Shown: one piece after another, positions 52,614 through 60,481 of the stretch
Layout: the number at the start of each line of letters is the position of its first letter
Position numbering within the stretch: the stretch's first letter is position 1
NCBI RefSeq assembly: GCF_002688565.1
Contig: NZ_CP024011.1
Coordinates: 1,674,001-1,738,000 of the forward strand
DNA length: 64,000 bases
Source: Acinetobacter sp. LoGeW2-3
Lineage (GTDB): Bacteria; Pseudomonadota; Gammaproteobacteria; Pseudomonadales; Moraxellaceae
Direction of reading: 5' to 3'
Notes under the pieces: model-generated
Seen by the model: only the letters and a program-made list of their open reading frames with translations
Databases searched by the model: none
Told to the model about the DNA's origin: nothing
Translations under genes and position numbers: made by a program

Positions 52614-53054
52614 ATGAGCATTATTCAAGAATTTAAGGAATTTGCGGTTAAGGGCAATGTCATGGATCTCGCGGTCGGTGTGATCATTGGCGGCGCTTTC
52701 GGTAAAATTATCGATTCCATGGTGAAAGACATTATCATGCCTTTAGTGAGCTGGGTCCTTGGTGGTGATGTCGACTACTCCAACTGGTTCCTGGTATTAG
52801 GGGATAATCCAAATAATGTGACCAATCTGGCTGCAGCACAGGCAGCAGGGCTAAATGTCTTTGCTTATGGTAACTTCCTGACCATTCTCATTAACTTCCT
52901 GTTATTGGCATGGGTGGTATTCTGGCTGGTAAAACTGATGAACAAATTGCGTCGTCAACAACCTGCAGAGCCTGAAGCACCAGCAGCCACACCTGAAGAT
53001 ATTGAATTGTTACGTGAAATCCGTGATGAGTTAAAAAAACGTCCTGAAGCTTAA
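52614..53054 (+). CDS. mscL: Large-conductance mechanosensitive channel MscL
   Basis: A 146-residue channel. The N-terminal amphipathic helix ([20 protein letters not shown]) leads into TM1 ([23 protein letters not shown] in part), a periplasmic loop, TM2 ([19 protein letters not shown]) and a charged cytoplasmic helix ([12 protein letters not shown]). It opens under membrane tension to release solutes during hypo-osmotic shock. I chose the ATG at 52614 over an in-frame start 14 codons earlier because the family begins there. Confidence 0.96.
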   Translation: MSIIQEFKEFAVKGNVMDLAVGVIIGGAFGKIIDSMVKDIIMPLVSWVLGGDVDYSNWFLVLGDNPNNVTNLAAAQAAGLNVFAYGNFLTILINFLLLAWVVFWLVKLMNKLRRQQPAEPEAPAATPEDIELLREIRDELKKRPEA

Positions 53055-53070
53055 GCTTTTGGAGTAAATA

Positions 53071-53098
53071 AAAAACGGCGCTGAGTGCGCCGTTTTTT
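53071..53098 (+). terminator. mscL terminator
   Basis: AAAAACGGCGC-TGAGT-GCGCCGTTTTTT. Confidence 0.92.
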
Positions 53099-53109
53099 AT
53101 GCATCATTT

Positions 53110-53218
53110 CCCTCTCATCTTAGGAGAGGGTTAGGGAGAGGTAAATTTTCATAATAGGAATATTAGACCTCCATCCCCTTGCGGAATATATTCCTCACCT
53201 CCTAGAAGGAGGAAGGAG
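53110..53218. repeat. REP-like element between mscL and ppiC
   Basis: CCCTCTCATCTTAGGAGAGGGTTAGGGAGAGG is a hairpin with the same GGGTTAGGG outer tail as the elements near hisC. A second hairpin half, CCTCCTAGAAGGAGG, lies at its right end near 53200. Confidence 0.6.
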
Positions 53219-53224
53219 CAATGT

Positions 53225-53509
53225 TTAAAAATCTATCCGAAATTTAATTTCCACCAAATGAAAACCAAACTGGCTTTTCACTGGGCCATGCAAAACACGT
53301 TCTGCTGCAGTAAACACGAGTTTATCAATCACTGGAACCAGCTGACCTTTTTTCACTTCACCTAGTTCACCACCACGTTTGGCAGAATTACAGGTCGAAT
53401 ATTGTTTAGCGATCTTAGAAAAATCTGCGCCAGCGAGAATCTTCTTTTTCAGTTGCTCGCAGGTATCTTTATCTTTAACCAAGATATGACGGACAATAGC
53501 AGTCTTCAT
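53225..53509 (-). CDS. Parvulin-type peptidyl-prolyl isomerase, small PpiC-like
   Basis: A 94-residue single-domain rotamase: VRHILVKDKDTCEQLKKKI, GADFSKIAKQYSTCNSAKRGGELGE and SQFGFHLVEI are parvulin signatures. With no signal peptide it should be cytoplasmic, like E. coli PpiC. Its ATG overlaps the mutM stop (ATGA), so it is co-translated with mutM. The name ppiC fits but is assigned by similarity alone. Confidence 0.9.
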   Translation of the reverse strand: MKTAIVRHILVKDKDTCEQLKKKILAGADFSKIAKQYSTCNSAKRGGELGEVKKGQLVPVIDKLVFTAAERVLHGPVKSQFGFHLVEIKFRIDF

Positions 53510-54366
53510 GATTTTTTACCTCGTACAGCTGCTACACGCTTACTGGAAAGCTTTACCTTTTTCAGCGGTTGGCACTCAGGACAATAGACAGATGCCCGCT
53601 GTCCTAACTTGATATTTTCCAGTGTTGTTTCGCAGTTCACGCACATTTCCCCGGCACGGCCATAAGCCAGCAGCGTTTGCTGGAAATAACCATTTTCTCC
53701 CATGGCATTGGTATAGTCGCGTAAGGTCGAACCACCGAGATCAATCGCCTGTTTTAAAATCCGCTTAATTTCGACTACCAGCTTTTCGATCTGCTCAAAA
53801 CTCAATGTAGAGGCAGGTTGTGCAGGATGAATGCCCATATTGAATAGACTTTCAGTCGCATAAATATTGCCTACACCAACCACGACATGGTTATCCATAA
53901 TTGCAACTTTGGTGCCAACGTTTTTATTTTTTAATTTTTCAAAGAGATAGTTGGGATTGAATGCATCACTCAGGGGTTCAGGACCTAAAGTATCAATCAG
54001 CTTGCTTTGTGATTGTGCATCTAACCACAGAATGCAGCCGAAACGACGCGGATCATGATAGCGAAGTTGAATATCTTCAAACTGTATAATTAAATGATCA
54101 TGTTTACGTAATTCTTCACTCGCTTCACACAAACGGAAGCTGCCTGACATGCCCAGATGCCACAGCATCGTATCCTGTTCAAATTGCGCCAGAATATATT
54201 TAGAGCGGCGCGTAAGTTGAATCAGGCGTTGCCCTTGCAGGCGAGCAATATCATCAGGGATTGGCCAGCGTAGACTAGACTGACGAACTTCGATTTTCAG
54301 TACTTTCTGATCAAGGAGGGGCAGGAGACTGGTCTTAGTAGTTTCAACTTCGGGTAATTCAGGCAT
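53506..54366 (-). CDS. mutM: Formamidopyrimidine-DNA glycosylase MutM (Fpg)
   Basis: A 286-residue base-excision repair enzyme that removes 8-oxoguanine and formamidopyrimidines. The N-terminal PELPEVET gives the catalytic Pro and Glu after Met removal, Lys in RRSKYILAQ is the phosphate-binding residue, and the zinc finger CVNCETT...CPEC is present near residues 245-265. A basic C-terminal tail of about 20 residues goes beyond the usual length of 270. Confidence 0.96.
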   Translation of the reverse strand: MPELPEVETTKTSLLPLLDQKVLKIEVRQSSLRWPIPDDIARLQGQRLIQLTRRSKYILAQFEQDTMLWHLGMSGSFRLCEASEELRKHDHLIIQFEDIQLRYHDPRRFGCILWLDAQSQSKLIDTLGPEPLSDAFNPNYLFEKLKNKNVGTKVAIMDNHVVVGVGNIYATESLFNMGIHPAQPASTLSFEQIEKLVVEIKRILKQAIDLGGSTLRDYTNAMGENGYFQQTLLAYGRAGEMCVNCETTLENIKLGQRASVYCPECQPLKKVKLSSKRVAAVRGKKS

Positions 54367-54749
54367 AACACTTAGCAGCTAATATCATGACGCTAATATT
54401 GGGTGTTTTAAGCCTGAATGCAAGTCCTGTTTAAAATAGGGTCATAGATTGCAAGTTGAAAATTATTTGATCAATCGTTTAAAAAATAAACTTTAAAATA
54501 AGACTCATTTTTGATTTTAGAGGTGAAGTTAAGACGAATTTTAAACTTATTCTATAAATTAAATCATTGAAAAATATAAACTATCTAAAATTATTTGTTA
54601 TGTAGAATAGACTTTCTTATAACTTAAAGTTTTACCAATAATAAAAAAAATGCTGTGTATTTAAATGAAAAGTTATGTAACGTTCCGTATCAAGTCATAC
54701 AGGGCAAGCATCAGCCTGCCTTTACTCTCTCCGTATGTTTAGGTTTTAT
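54367..54749 (+). other. Intergenic region between mutM and the OprB-type porin gene
   Basis: A 383-bp A/T-rich gap between divergent genes. The only structure I find is a sigma-70-like promoter at 54595-54623; no coding frame or repeat is convincing. Confidence 0.6.
54595..54623 (+). promoter_or_regulatory. Candidate promoter of the OprB-type porin gene
   Basis: TTGTTA (54595-54600) and TATAAC (54618-54623), 17-bp spacer, with a leader of roughly 120 nt. Confidence 0.45.
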
Positions 54750-56018
54750 ATGAAAAAGTTAAGTTTCGCTTTATTGCCATTCATGGTAGCCATGACTTCA
54801 GTTCAGGCTGAATCTGCATTTGATCCTCAAGGCCAGTACCTGTTCGGGGACTGGAATGGAAAACGTACCGAACTTGCCCAGCAAGGTGTCAAATTTGAAG
54901 CGAATTTACTGACTGATACTGCGTATCTTGCAGGGGGTGGTCGTGATGAAGATCATGAGGCGCTAACATCTGCACAGCTATGGCTTGGCACACAACTTGA
55001 TATGGAAAAACTTGCAGGTTGGGATGGCGTAACTGTTCGTGCAGTCGCGACTGCACGTCAAGGTCAAAGCGTATCAGGTGAATACCTACAAGGTGATGTA
55101 CCACATATGGCCAATGTACAAGGTACATTTGGTCGCGGTAACCAAAAGAGCCGTTTATCTGAACTCTCAATTGAAAAGAAATTTAAAGACCAAGGTACAA
55201 GCATTAAAGCAGGTCGTTTAGGTTTAGGTATGGACTTCAATGTGATGGGATGTGACTTTGCAAGCACTGCTTTTTGTGCTGCCCAAATGGGTAAATGGCA
55301 AGGCAATATCTGGATGAATACGCCAGTATCTCAATGGGGTGCACGTGTTAAACAAGAACTTAACTCAGAACTTGCTGTTCAAGTGGGTGTATATGAATTC
55401 AACCCTGAAAATGCTTTAGAGCGTCATGGTTGGAACCTAGATACAGACAATGCCGATGGTATAACGATTCCTGCTGAAGTGATCTGGACACCGAAGAACT
55501 TTGTGAATGGTTTACCGGGTAGTTACCGTGTTGGTGGTATGTATAATACGGCTGATAATGCAGAGAATCAGTATGATGTCGCTAAAGGTACAGTAAATGG
55601 CGTGGGTGTTGATGGTAAAAATCGTACCTTTGCAGGTTGGTTAGCCGTAGAGCAACAATTAACGTCTACTGGTCAAGGCCGCCAAGGTCTGCATTCATTT
55701 GCCAACTTTACCTGGCATGATCGTGATACCAATAAAGTAGATAACTCACAACAAGTCGGTGTGAAATATATCGGTTTAGTAGACAGCTTACCAAATGATA
55801 TTTTAGGTCTAGCAGTGAATCGTGTGCATGTGAATGATCGTTTGAATCAAGACACTTTCGATGCAAGTGCGGAATACAATATCGAGTTGAACTATAGCTA
55901 CAACCCGACCAAATGGTTGATGCTACGTCCAAATCTTCAATATGTTATCAACCCAGGTTCAACGAATCGTGTGGATGATGCATTCGTTCTCGGTTTAGGT
56001 ACAAGAATCATCTTCTAA
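54750..56018 (+). CDS. OprB family carbohydrate-selective porin
   Basis: A 422-residue outer-membrane protein. The signal peptide ends SVQA/ESAF, followed by the OprB start YLFGDWNGKRTELAQQGV. The C-terminus is a barrel strand ending in Phe (GLGTRIIF), the outer-membrane assembly signal. OprB porins admit glucose and other sugars; Acinetobacter members are often linked to glucose oxidation, but no sugar genes lie here. I chose the ATG at 54750 (TTTAGG 6 nt upstream) over one five codons earlier. Confidence 0.88.
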   Translation: MKKLSFALLPFMVAMTSVQAESAFDPQGQYLFGDWNGKRTELAQQGVKFEANLLTDTAYLAGGGRDEDHEALTSAQLWLGTQLDMEKLAGWDGVTVRAVATARQGQSVSGEYLQGDVPHMANVQGTFGRGNQKSRLSELSIEKKFKDQGTSIKAGRLGLGMDFNVMGCDFASTAFCAAQMGKWQGNIWMNTPVSQWGARVKQELNSELAVQVGVYEFNPENALERHGWNLDTDNADGITIPAEVIWTPKNFVNGLPGSYRVGGMYNTADNAENQYDVAKGTVNGVGVDGKNRTFAGWLAVEQQLTSTGQGRQGLHSFANFTWHDRDTNKVDNSQQVGVKYIGLVDSLPNDILGLAVNRVHVNDRLNQDTFDASAEYNIELNYSYNPTKWLMLRPNLQYVINPGSTNRVDDAFVLGLGTRIIF

Positions 56019-56042
56019 AGTTGGATTGTTCACGCTATAACT

Positions 56043-56069
56043 AAACAGGCTCCTGGGAGCCTGTTTTTA
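56043..56069 (+). terminator. Terminator after the OprB-type porin gene
   Basis: AAACAGGCTCC-TGG-GAGCCTGTTTTT. Confidence 0.88.
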
Positions 56070-56109
56070 TTTTAAAGAGAAACCAGCCAATAAGAAGAGG
56101 AAATACTGC

Positions 56110-57234
56110 GTGACATTACTATTTCAACCCATTCAGTTTGGATCACTGAAACTTGATAACAAAATTGTAATCGCTCCGATGTGCCAGTACTCTGCAACCG
56201 AGCAGGGCGAAGTTACCTATTGGCATGAGCAGCAATGGGCCAATTATGCCTTGTCTGGCGCCGGCTTATGTATTGTGGAAGCAACTGCTGTACAACCAGA
56301 AGGCCGGATTAGCTATGCAGATTTGGGATTGTGGAATGATACCCAGGCAGCGCAGATCAAGACTTTACTTGAAAAGGTAAGATCTCTTTCTCCAATGCCT
56401 TTTGCGATTCAGCTGGCACATGCCGGACGCAAAGCCTCTACAGATAAACCTTGGGAAGGTAAGGGGCAGATTGCGCCAGATCAGCCTTTAGGTTGGCAAA
56501 CTGTTTCTGCCAGTGATATTCCTTTTCAAGCACATGAACACCCACCGAAATCATTGAGTATGGATGAAATCCAGCAAGTCATTCAGGACTTTGCTGCCAG
56601 CGCCACACGTGCTGTGGAAGCAGGATTTGAGTTGATCGAACTGCATGCAGCACATGGTTATTTGCTGCATCAGTTTATGTCACCTCTGTCGAATCAGCGC
56701 GAGGATCAATATGGTGGTTCATTCGAAAACCGGATTCGCCTGACATTAGAAGTTTTTAAAGCAATGAAAGATGCAGTGCCAGAAGGCTATCCAATTGGTG
56801 TACGTATTTCTGCAACGGACTGGATGGATGGTGTAGAAAGCTGGGATGTAGACTCTTCTGTTGAACTATCCAAAGCACTAGAAAAGCTGGGCGCAGTCTA
56901 TATTCATGTTTCGAGTGCGGGTTTGCATATCGATCAAAAAATTGATGTGCATCCGAATTATCAAGTTCCTTTTGCAGAAGCGATTAAAAAGGCAGTCAAT
57001 ATTCCAGTGATTGCAGTTGGATTGATTACAGAAGCGCTGCAGGCAGAAGGAATTCTGCAATATGGACAGGCGGATGCTATCGCAGTTGCTCGTGCCATTT
57101 TGTATGATCCACGCTGGCCATGGCATGCAGCTGCGACACTCGGTGAAACTGTAGAAGTGACCCCTCAGTATTTGCGTTGTCAGCCACATGGTTTGCGCGA
57201 TCTGCTTAAGCCTTTCTCCTCAGGGCATAAATAA
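56110..57234 (+). CDS. NADH:flavin oxidoreductase, old yellow enzyme family
   Basis: A 374-residue FMN enzyme. It starts with GTG after AAGAGGAAA. IAPMCQYSA has the redox-sensing Cys of YqjM/XenA-type ene-reductases; AIQLAHAGRKAS, HAAHGYLLHQFMSP and AIAVARAILYDPRWP are family blocks, with the substrate-binding His pair in HAAHGY. It would reduce activated C=C bonds or nitro compounds using NAD(P)H. It lies 80 bp ahead of an AEC transporter gene, possibly in the same transcript. Confidence 0.92.
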   Translation: MTLLFQPIQFGSLKLDNKIVIAPMCQYSATEQGEVTYWHEQQWANYALSGAGLCIVEATAVQPEGRISYADLGLWNDTQAAQIKTLLEKVRSLSPMPFAIQLAHAGRKASTDKPWEGKGQIAPDQPLGWQTVSASDIPFQAHEHPPKSLSMDEIQQVIQDFAASATRAVEAGFELIELHAAHGYLLHQFMSPLSNQREDQYGGSFENRIRLTLEVFKAMKDAVPEGYPIGVRISATDWMDGVESWDVDSSVELSKALEKLGAVYIHVSSAGLHIDQKIDVHPNYQVPFAEAIKKAVNIPVIAVGLITEALQAEGILQYGQADAIAVARAILYDPRWPWHAAATLGETVEVTPQYLRCQPHGLRDLLKPFSSGHK

Positions 57235-57314
57235 AATTGCTTTATAAGAGTGGAAGTTAATCGTTCAGGGATGAACATATCAGGGAACCATGCAGTATAA
57301 CTGCAGACAATTTA

Positions 57315-58250
57315 ATGTTATTCAGTATTCTATTTCCAATTTGCGCAGTGGTATTTTTAGGTTATATCGCTGCACGTACCCAATTTATTACACCATCACT
57401 GATTACGGCGATGAGTCAGTTTGTGATGAAGATTTCCTTGCCGGCTTTTCTGTTACAAGCCTTGGCGAGCAAAAATCTTAGCGATATCTGGAGTCCGCAG
57501 TATTTTGTTGCCTATGCAGGTGGTTCACTGCTGCTGTATGCACTGGTATTTTTCTGCTGCCGCTATTTCTTTAAAGCATCTCTCACTGAGTCTAGTGTAC
57601 TTGCCATGGGCGGTTCCATGTCCAATACCGGATTTATCGGCACAGCGATTCTGACCTTATTGATTGGTTCGCATTCAGCAATTTATCTTTCGTTGACTCT
57701 TATTGTCGAAAACTTGCTGATCGTGACCTTGATGCTGGTTCTGGCTGAACGTGGTCTACAAGCACCGGGTACAGCTGGTAAAAGTATCCTGACCGGAACA
57801 CTACTACGGATCTTCAAAAATCCGGTGATCCTTTCAATCATGCTGGGGATTCTGTGCATATTATTAAATATTAAACTGCCAGAATTACTGACCTATACTT
57901 TGAAAATGCTGGGACAAACTGCATCGCCACTAGCCTTATTTGTGATTGGCGGAAGCCTGATTGGCATGAATCTAAGATCACTTACGACCTTTAGCTGGTT
58001 CCTGACTACAATGAAAGTCATTGTGATGCCTTTGCTGATTTTCAGTTTATTATGGGCTTTTGATGTCAGTCGAGAGATGCTCTTTATCGGCACATTGCTG
58101 GCTGCTTTACCCATGCCAATAGCCTTTGGGATCTTTGCACAGCACTATGGGGTGCAAGAAAAAGCGCTGCCGCCATTGGTACTCAGTACCTTAATGGGAT
58201 TTATTGCGGTGGCCGTCATCCTGACCCAATCGGAATATTATCTGAATTAA
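57315..58250 (+). CDS. AEC family transporter
   Basis: A 311-residue membrane protein with about ten helices. PICAVVFLGYIAARTQFITP and MSQFVMKISLPAFLLQALA match the auxin efflux carrier/MdcF-type family, as do the MSNTGFIG and SPLALFVIGGSLIG segments. Substrates of bacterial members are mostly organic acids such as malate or malonate. The ATG at 57315 is assumed; the ribosome binding site is weak. Confidence 0.87.
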   Translation: MLFSILFPICAVVFLGYIAARTQFITPSLITAMSQFVMKISLPAFLLQALASKNLSDIWSPQYFVAYAGGSLLLYALVFFCCRYFFKASLTESSVLAMGGSMSNTGFIGTAILTLLIGSHSAIYLSLTLIVENLLIVTLMLVLAERGLQAPGTAGKSILTGTLLRIFKNPVILSIMLGILCILLNIKLPELLTYTLKMLGQTASPLALFVIGGSLIGMNLRSLTTFSWFLTTMKVIVMPLLIFSLLWAFDVSREMLFIGTLLAALPMPIAFGIFAQHYGVQEKALPPLVLSTLMGFIAVAVILTQSEYYLN

Positions 58251-58259
58251 AAATAGCAA

Positions 58260-58287
58260 TAAAAAAGCCCCTAATTTGGGACTTTTT
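58260..58287. terminator. Terminator between AEC transporter and Sel1-repeat genes
   Basis: AAAAAAGCCCC-TAATTT-GGGACTTTTTT, imperfect stem, T-rich on both strands, between convergent genes. Confidence 0.65.
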
Positions 58288-58298
58288 TATATTCGAAC

Positions 58299-59117
58299 TT
58301 AGCTTTTCTTTTGCGCCGTTGGTTGGGCAGGTTTCTTGCCTTGTTCCGCAATCATTTTCTCTACTGCTGCCAAAGATTCTTTGGCTTGAGGAATGTTTTC
58401 CTGCGCTAAAGCACTAAAGATCTTCTTCGCTTCAGGCAGGTTTTGCGGCACGATATTGCCATTGGCAAACATATTCGCCACGGCCATCAGGGCAGGGATA
58501 TAACCTTTCTTGGCAAGATCCTGAATCGAGCTTAAGCCTTGTTGAATGGGCTTCTCATCTTTATTTTTAAAGCCTAGGCTGATGTCATACAGGGCTTTGG
58601 CATGAACTGCCTGAAAATTATCTTTTTTGATCAATGGCTGGAGTTTTTTCAGCGCTTGCTGGTCAGAAGCAGGTTTTCCTTCAGCAAAAAGTAACACTGC
58701 CAGATCCACAGTGGCATCATCAAAACCTGCATTGGATGCACGTTCCAAATATTGTTTAGCTTTGGTCAGATCCTGTTTCAGACCAAGTGTACCACCCGCA
58801 TAGTTTTTACCTAGTACGTAGTTGGCAACAGGATAGCCCTTGCTTGCCGACTGTTCATATAGCTGTATTGCTTTTTTCTCATTCTTCACTGTACCTTGGC
58901 CAGTCTGTGTTAAATAGCCTAAGTTATACATGGCTTGAGCATTGCCTTTTTGGGCTAGCTCATTGAGTAGGGTGTGAGCACCTTTAAAGTCATTGGCTTT
59001 GACTAAGGCTTCAACCTTGGCAAATTGAGGATCGACTGCTTCAGCTTTGGTATCTGCATTAGCAAGTGCATATTGAGATGAAACCGCGAGCATCGCAGCA
59101 AATATTATTTTTTTCAT
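58299..59117 (-). CDS. Exported Sel1-repeat protein
   Basis: A 272-residue protein with a signal peptide (ending YALANA) and four to five Sel1-like helical repeats, for example AQKGNAQAMYNLGYLTQTGQG, ASKGYPVANYVLGKNYAGGT and KKGYIPALMAVANMFANGN. Such repeats mediate protein contacts in the periplasm. The C-terminus is Lys/Pro/Gln-rich. It forms a single-gene unit; the partner is unknown. Confidence 0.87.
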   Translation of the reverse strand: MKKIIFAAMLAVSSQYALANADTKAEAVDPQFAKVEALVKANDFKGAHTLLNELAQKGNAQAMYNLGYLTQTGQGTVKNEKKAIQLYEQSASKGYPVANYVLGKNYAGGTLGLKQDLTKAKQYLERASNAGFDDATVDLAVLLFAEGKPASDQQALKKLQPLIKKDNFQAVHAKALYDISLGFKNKDEKPIQQGLSSIQDLAKKGYIPALMAVANMFANGNIVPQNLPEAKKIFSALAQENIPQAKESLAAVEKMIAEQGKKPAQPTAQKKS

Positions 59118-59344
59118 GGTTCCTGGACCTTGTTGTATGCAACACCTGATTCCGTGGTGTTTTTTAAATTATTACAGCTACATCATAAGATGATTTTATA
59201 CTTTGTAAATATCCTAATTGTCACGAAATACAAATATAATTGATGATAATGAAGAGAAAATGAAGACTGTCTTGACAACAAAACTTTGAAATTCTCTCAA
59301 TCTCTGATTAAATCCGCGTTCGAGCCATGAAGAAGGGTTAAACA

Positions 59345-59596
59345 ATGTTTATTAAAGGCATTAAACGTGCATACGATCAAATCAGCAAAGATGAGAGCAT
59401 CGCTGATGAAGATAAATTTGATGCGTTACTCATACGATTGGGTCAAAACTTTTTAGTCAGCAATGAAGACCGTGTATATATTTTCGAGCATGAAGGTAAA
59501 ACTGCACGTTTCGATGCAAAACATGCGCGCGCTTTTCATTTTAAAGATTATGTGATTAAAGACATGAATAAACTGTTTCATGACTTTAATCTTTAA
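59345..59596 (+). CDS. Small hypothetical protein
   Basis: An 83-residue protein of unknown family, with no membrane segment or signal peptide. It is charged and probably alpha/beta: an acidic N-terminal helix (KRAYDQISKDESIADEDKF) and a strand-rich centre (RVYIFEHEGKTARF). It has a plausible Shine-Dalgarno (AAGAAGGG) and its own terminator, so it is likely expressed. Confidence 0.7.
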   Translation: MFIKGIKRAYDQISKDESIADEDKFDALLIRLGQNFLVSNEDRVYIFEHEGKTARFDAKHARAFHFKDYVIKDMNKLFHDFNL

Positions 59597-59598
59597 TA

Positions 59599-59629
59599 AA
59601 AAAATCCTCCACTTAGGAGGATTTTTTTA
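59599..59629. terminator. Bidirectional terminator after the small hypothetical gene
   Basis: AAAAATCCTCC-ACTTA-GGAGGATTTTTTT between convergent genes. Confidence 0.9.
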
Positions 59630-59639
59630 TTAAAGTGGA

Positions 59640-60365
59640 TTACTGAGGACGAGCTACATCACCACTGAGTGCCTCAGGTAGATCAAGTACAGTTAGACCT
59701 AATTCAGTAATCGCTTCAGGTTTGGCAACCACCAGCGCTTTAAAGCCGCCCTCAACATTCACACTATTTACGACCTCTACATCATTATTCAGCTTGCTTG
59801 CGACAGCAGGTGCTTCACCTGTACCTTGAACCAGATGCAGCCAGTGTTTTGGTTTAGCTTTAAACCATAAACGTGCAATGACTTCCTGACCCAGATAACA
59901 ACCTTTATCATAATGTACGCCTTCACGTTGATGCAGGCGCAGTTCCTGTGGCTGGAATTGTTCCGCAGTTGCTGCCTGAACCCAAGCCTGACCTGATTCT
60001 ATTGCAGCAAGTTCCCACGCCTGAATATCCGTTGTTTCAGGACCAAACTCGGTATGAATGCCTGTAGCAACTGGATAGACTGGACCAGCTTCTTCCAGCT
60101 TCATTTTCGAGAAAGCACCAAACTTGCGAATGTGCTTGGCAAAGTCTTCGGCCTGATCAGCAGTCACAACAATTTCAAAGCTTTCAGAATCAATTTTTTT
60201 CAGCCATAAACCAAACTGAATACGTCCTTTTAAGCTACAGATCGCAGTATAACGCGTCTGATTTTTAGCCAAAGCTTCAGCATTTAAAGTCACTTGACCT
60301 TGCAGGAATTTTTGCGCATCTACACCCTTTAAAGTGAATGATGTAAAAGCAGTAGACGTTGCCAT
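59640..60365 (-). CDS. ygfZ: YgfZ/GcvT domain protein, tRNA-modifying/iron-sulfur maturation factor
   Basis: A 241-residue folate-binding GcvT-like protein. The signature HQREGVHYDKGCYLGQEVIAR contains the essential Cys of KGCYxGQE; the N-terminal LKGVDAQKFLQGQVT is also typical. YgfZ helps to repair or assemble certain iron-sulfur enzymes, including MiaB. I chose the ATG at 60365, eight codons into the open frame, where the conserved sequence begins. Confidence 0.88.
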   Translation of the reverse strand: MATSTAFTSFTLKGVDAQKFLQGQVTLNAEALAKNQTRYTAICSLKGRIQFGLWLKKIDSESFEIVVTADQAEDFAKHIRKFGAFSKMKLEEAGPVYPVATGIHTEFGPETTDIQAWELAAIESGQAWVQAATAEQFQPQELRLHQREGVHYDKGCYLGQEVIARLWFKAKPKHWLHLVQGTGEAPAVASKLNNDVEVVNSVNVEGGFKALVVAKPEAITELGLTVLDLPEALSGDVARPQ

Positions 60366-60435
60366 GATAAGCCTCAGTTTTAATACCACAAATCAATCAG
60401 ACTATTGTGCAGCAAGGCTTATCATGAGGCAAATA

Positions 60436-60467
60436 AAAAAGCCCGCAATATCAATTACAGGCTTTTA
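60436..60467 (-). terminator. Weak terminator after the multicopper oxidase gene
   Basis: AAAAGCC and GGCTTTT form a 7-bp stem around a 16-nt loop; the minus strand continues in a T-run. Confidence 0.45.
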
Positions 60468-60481
60468 GTCAAACGAGAGGA

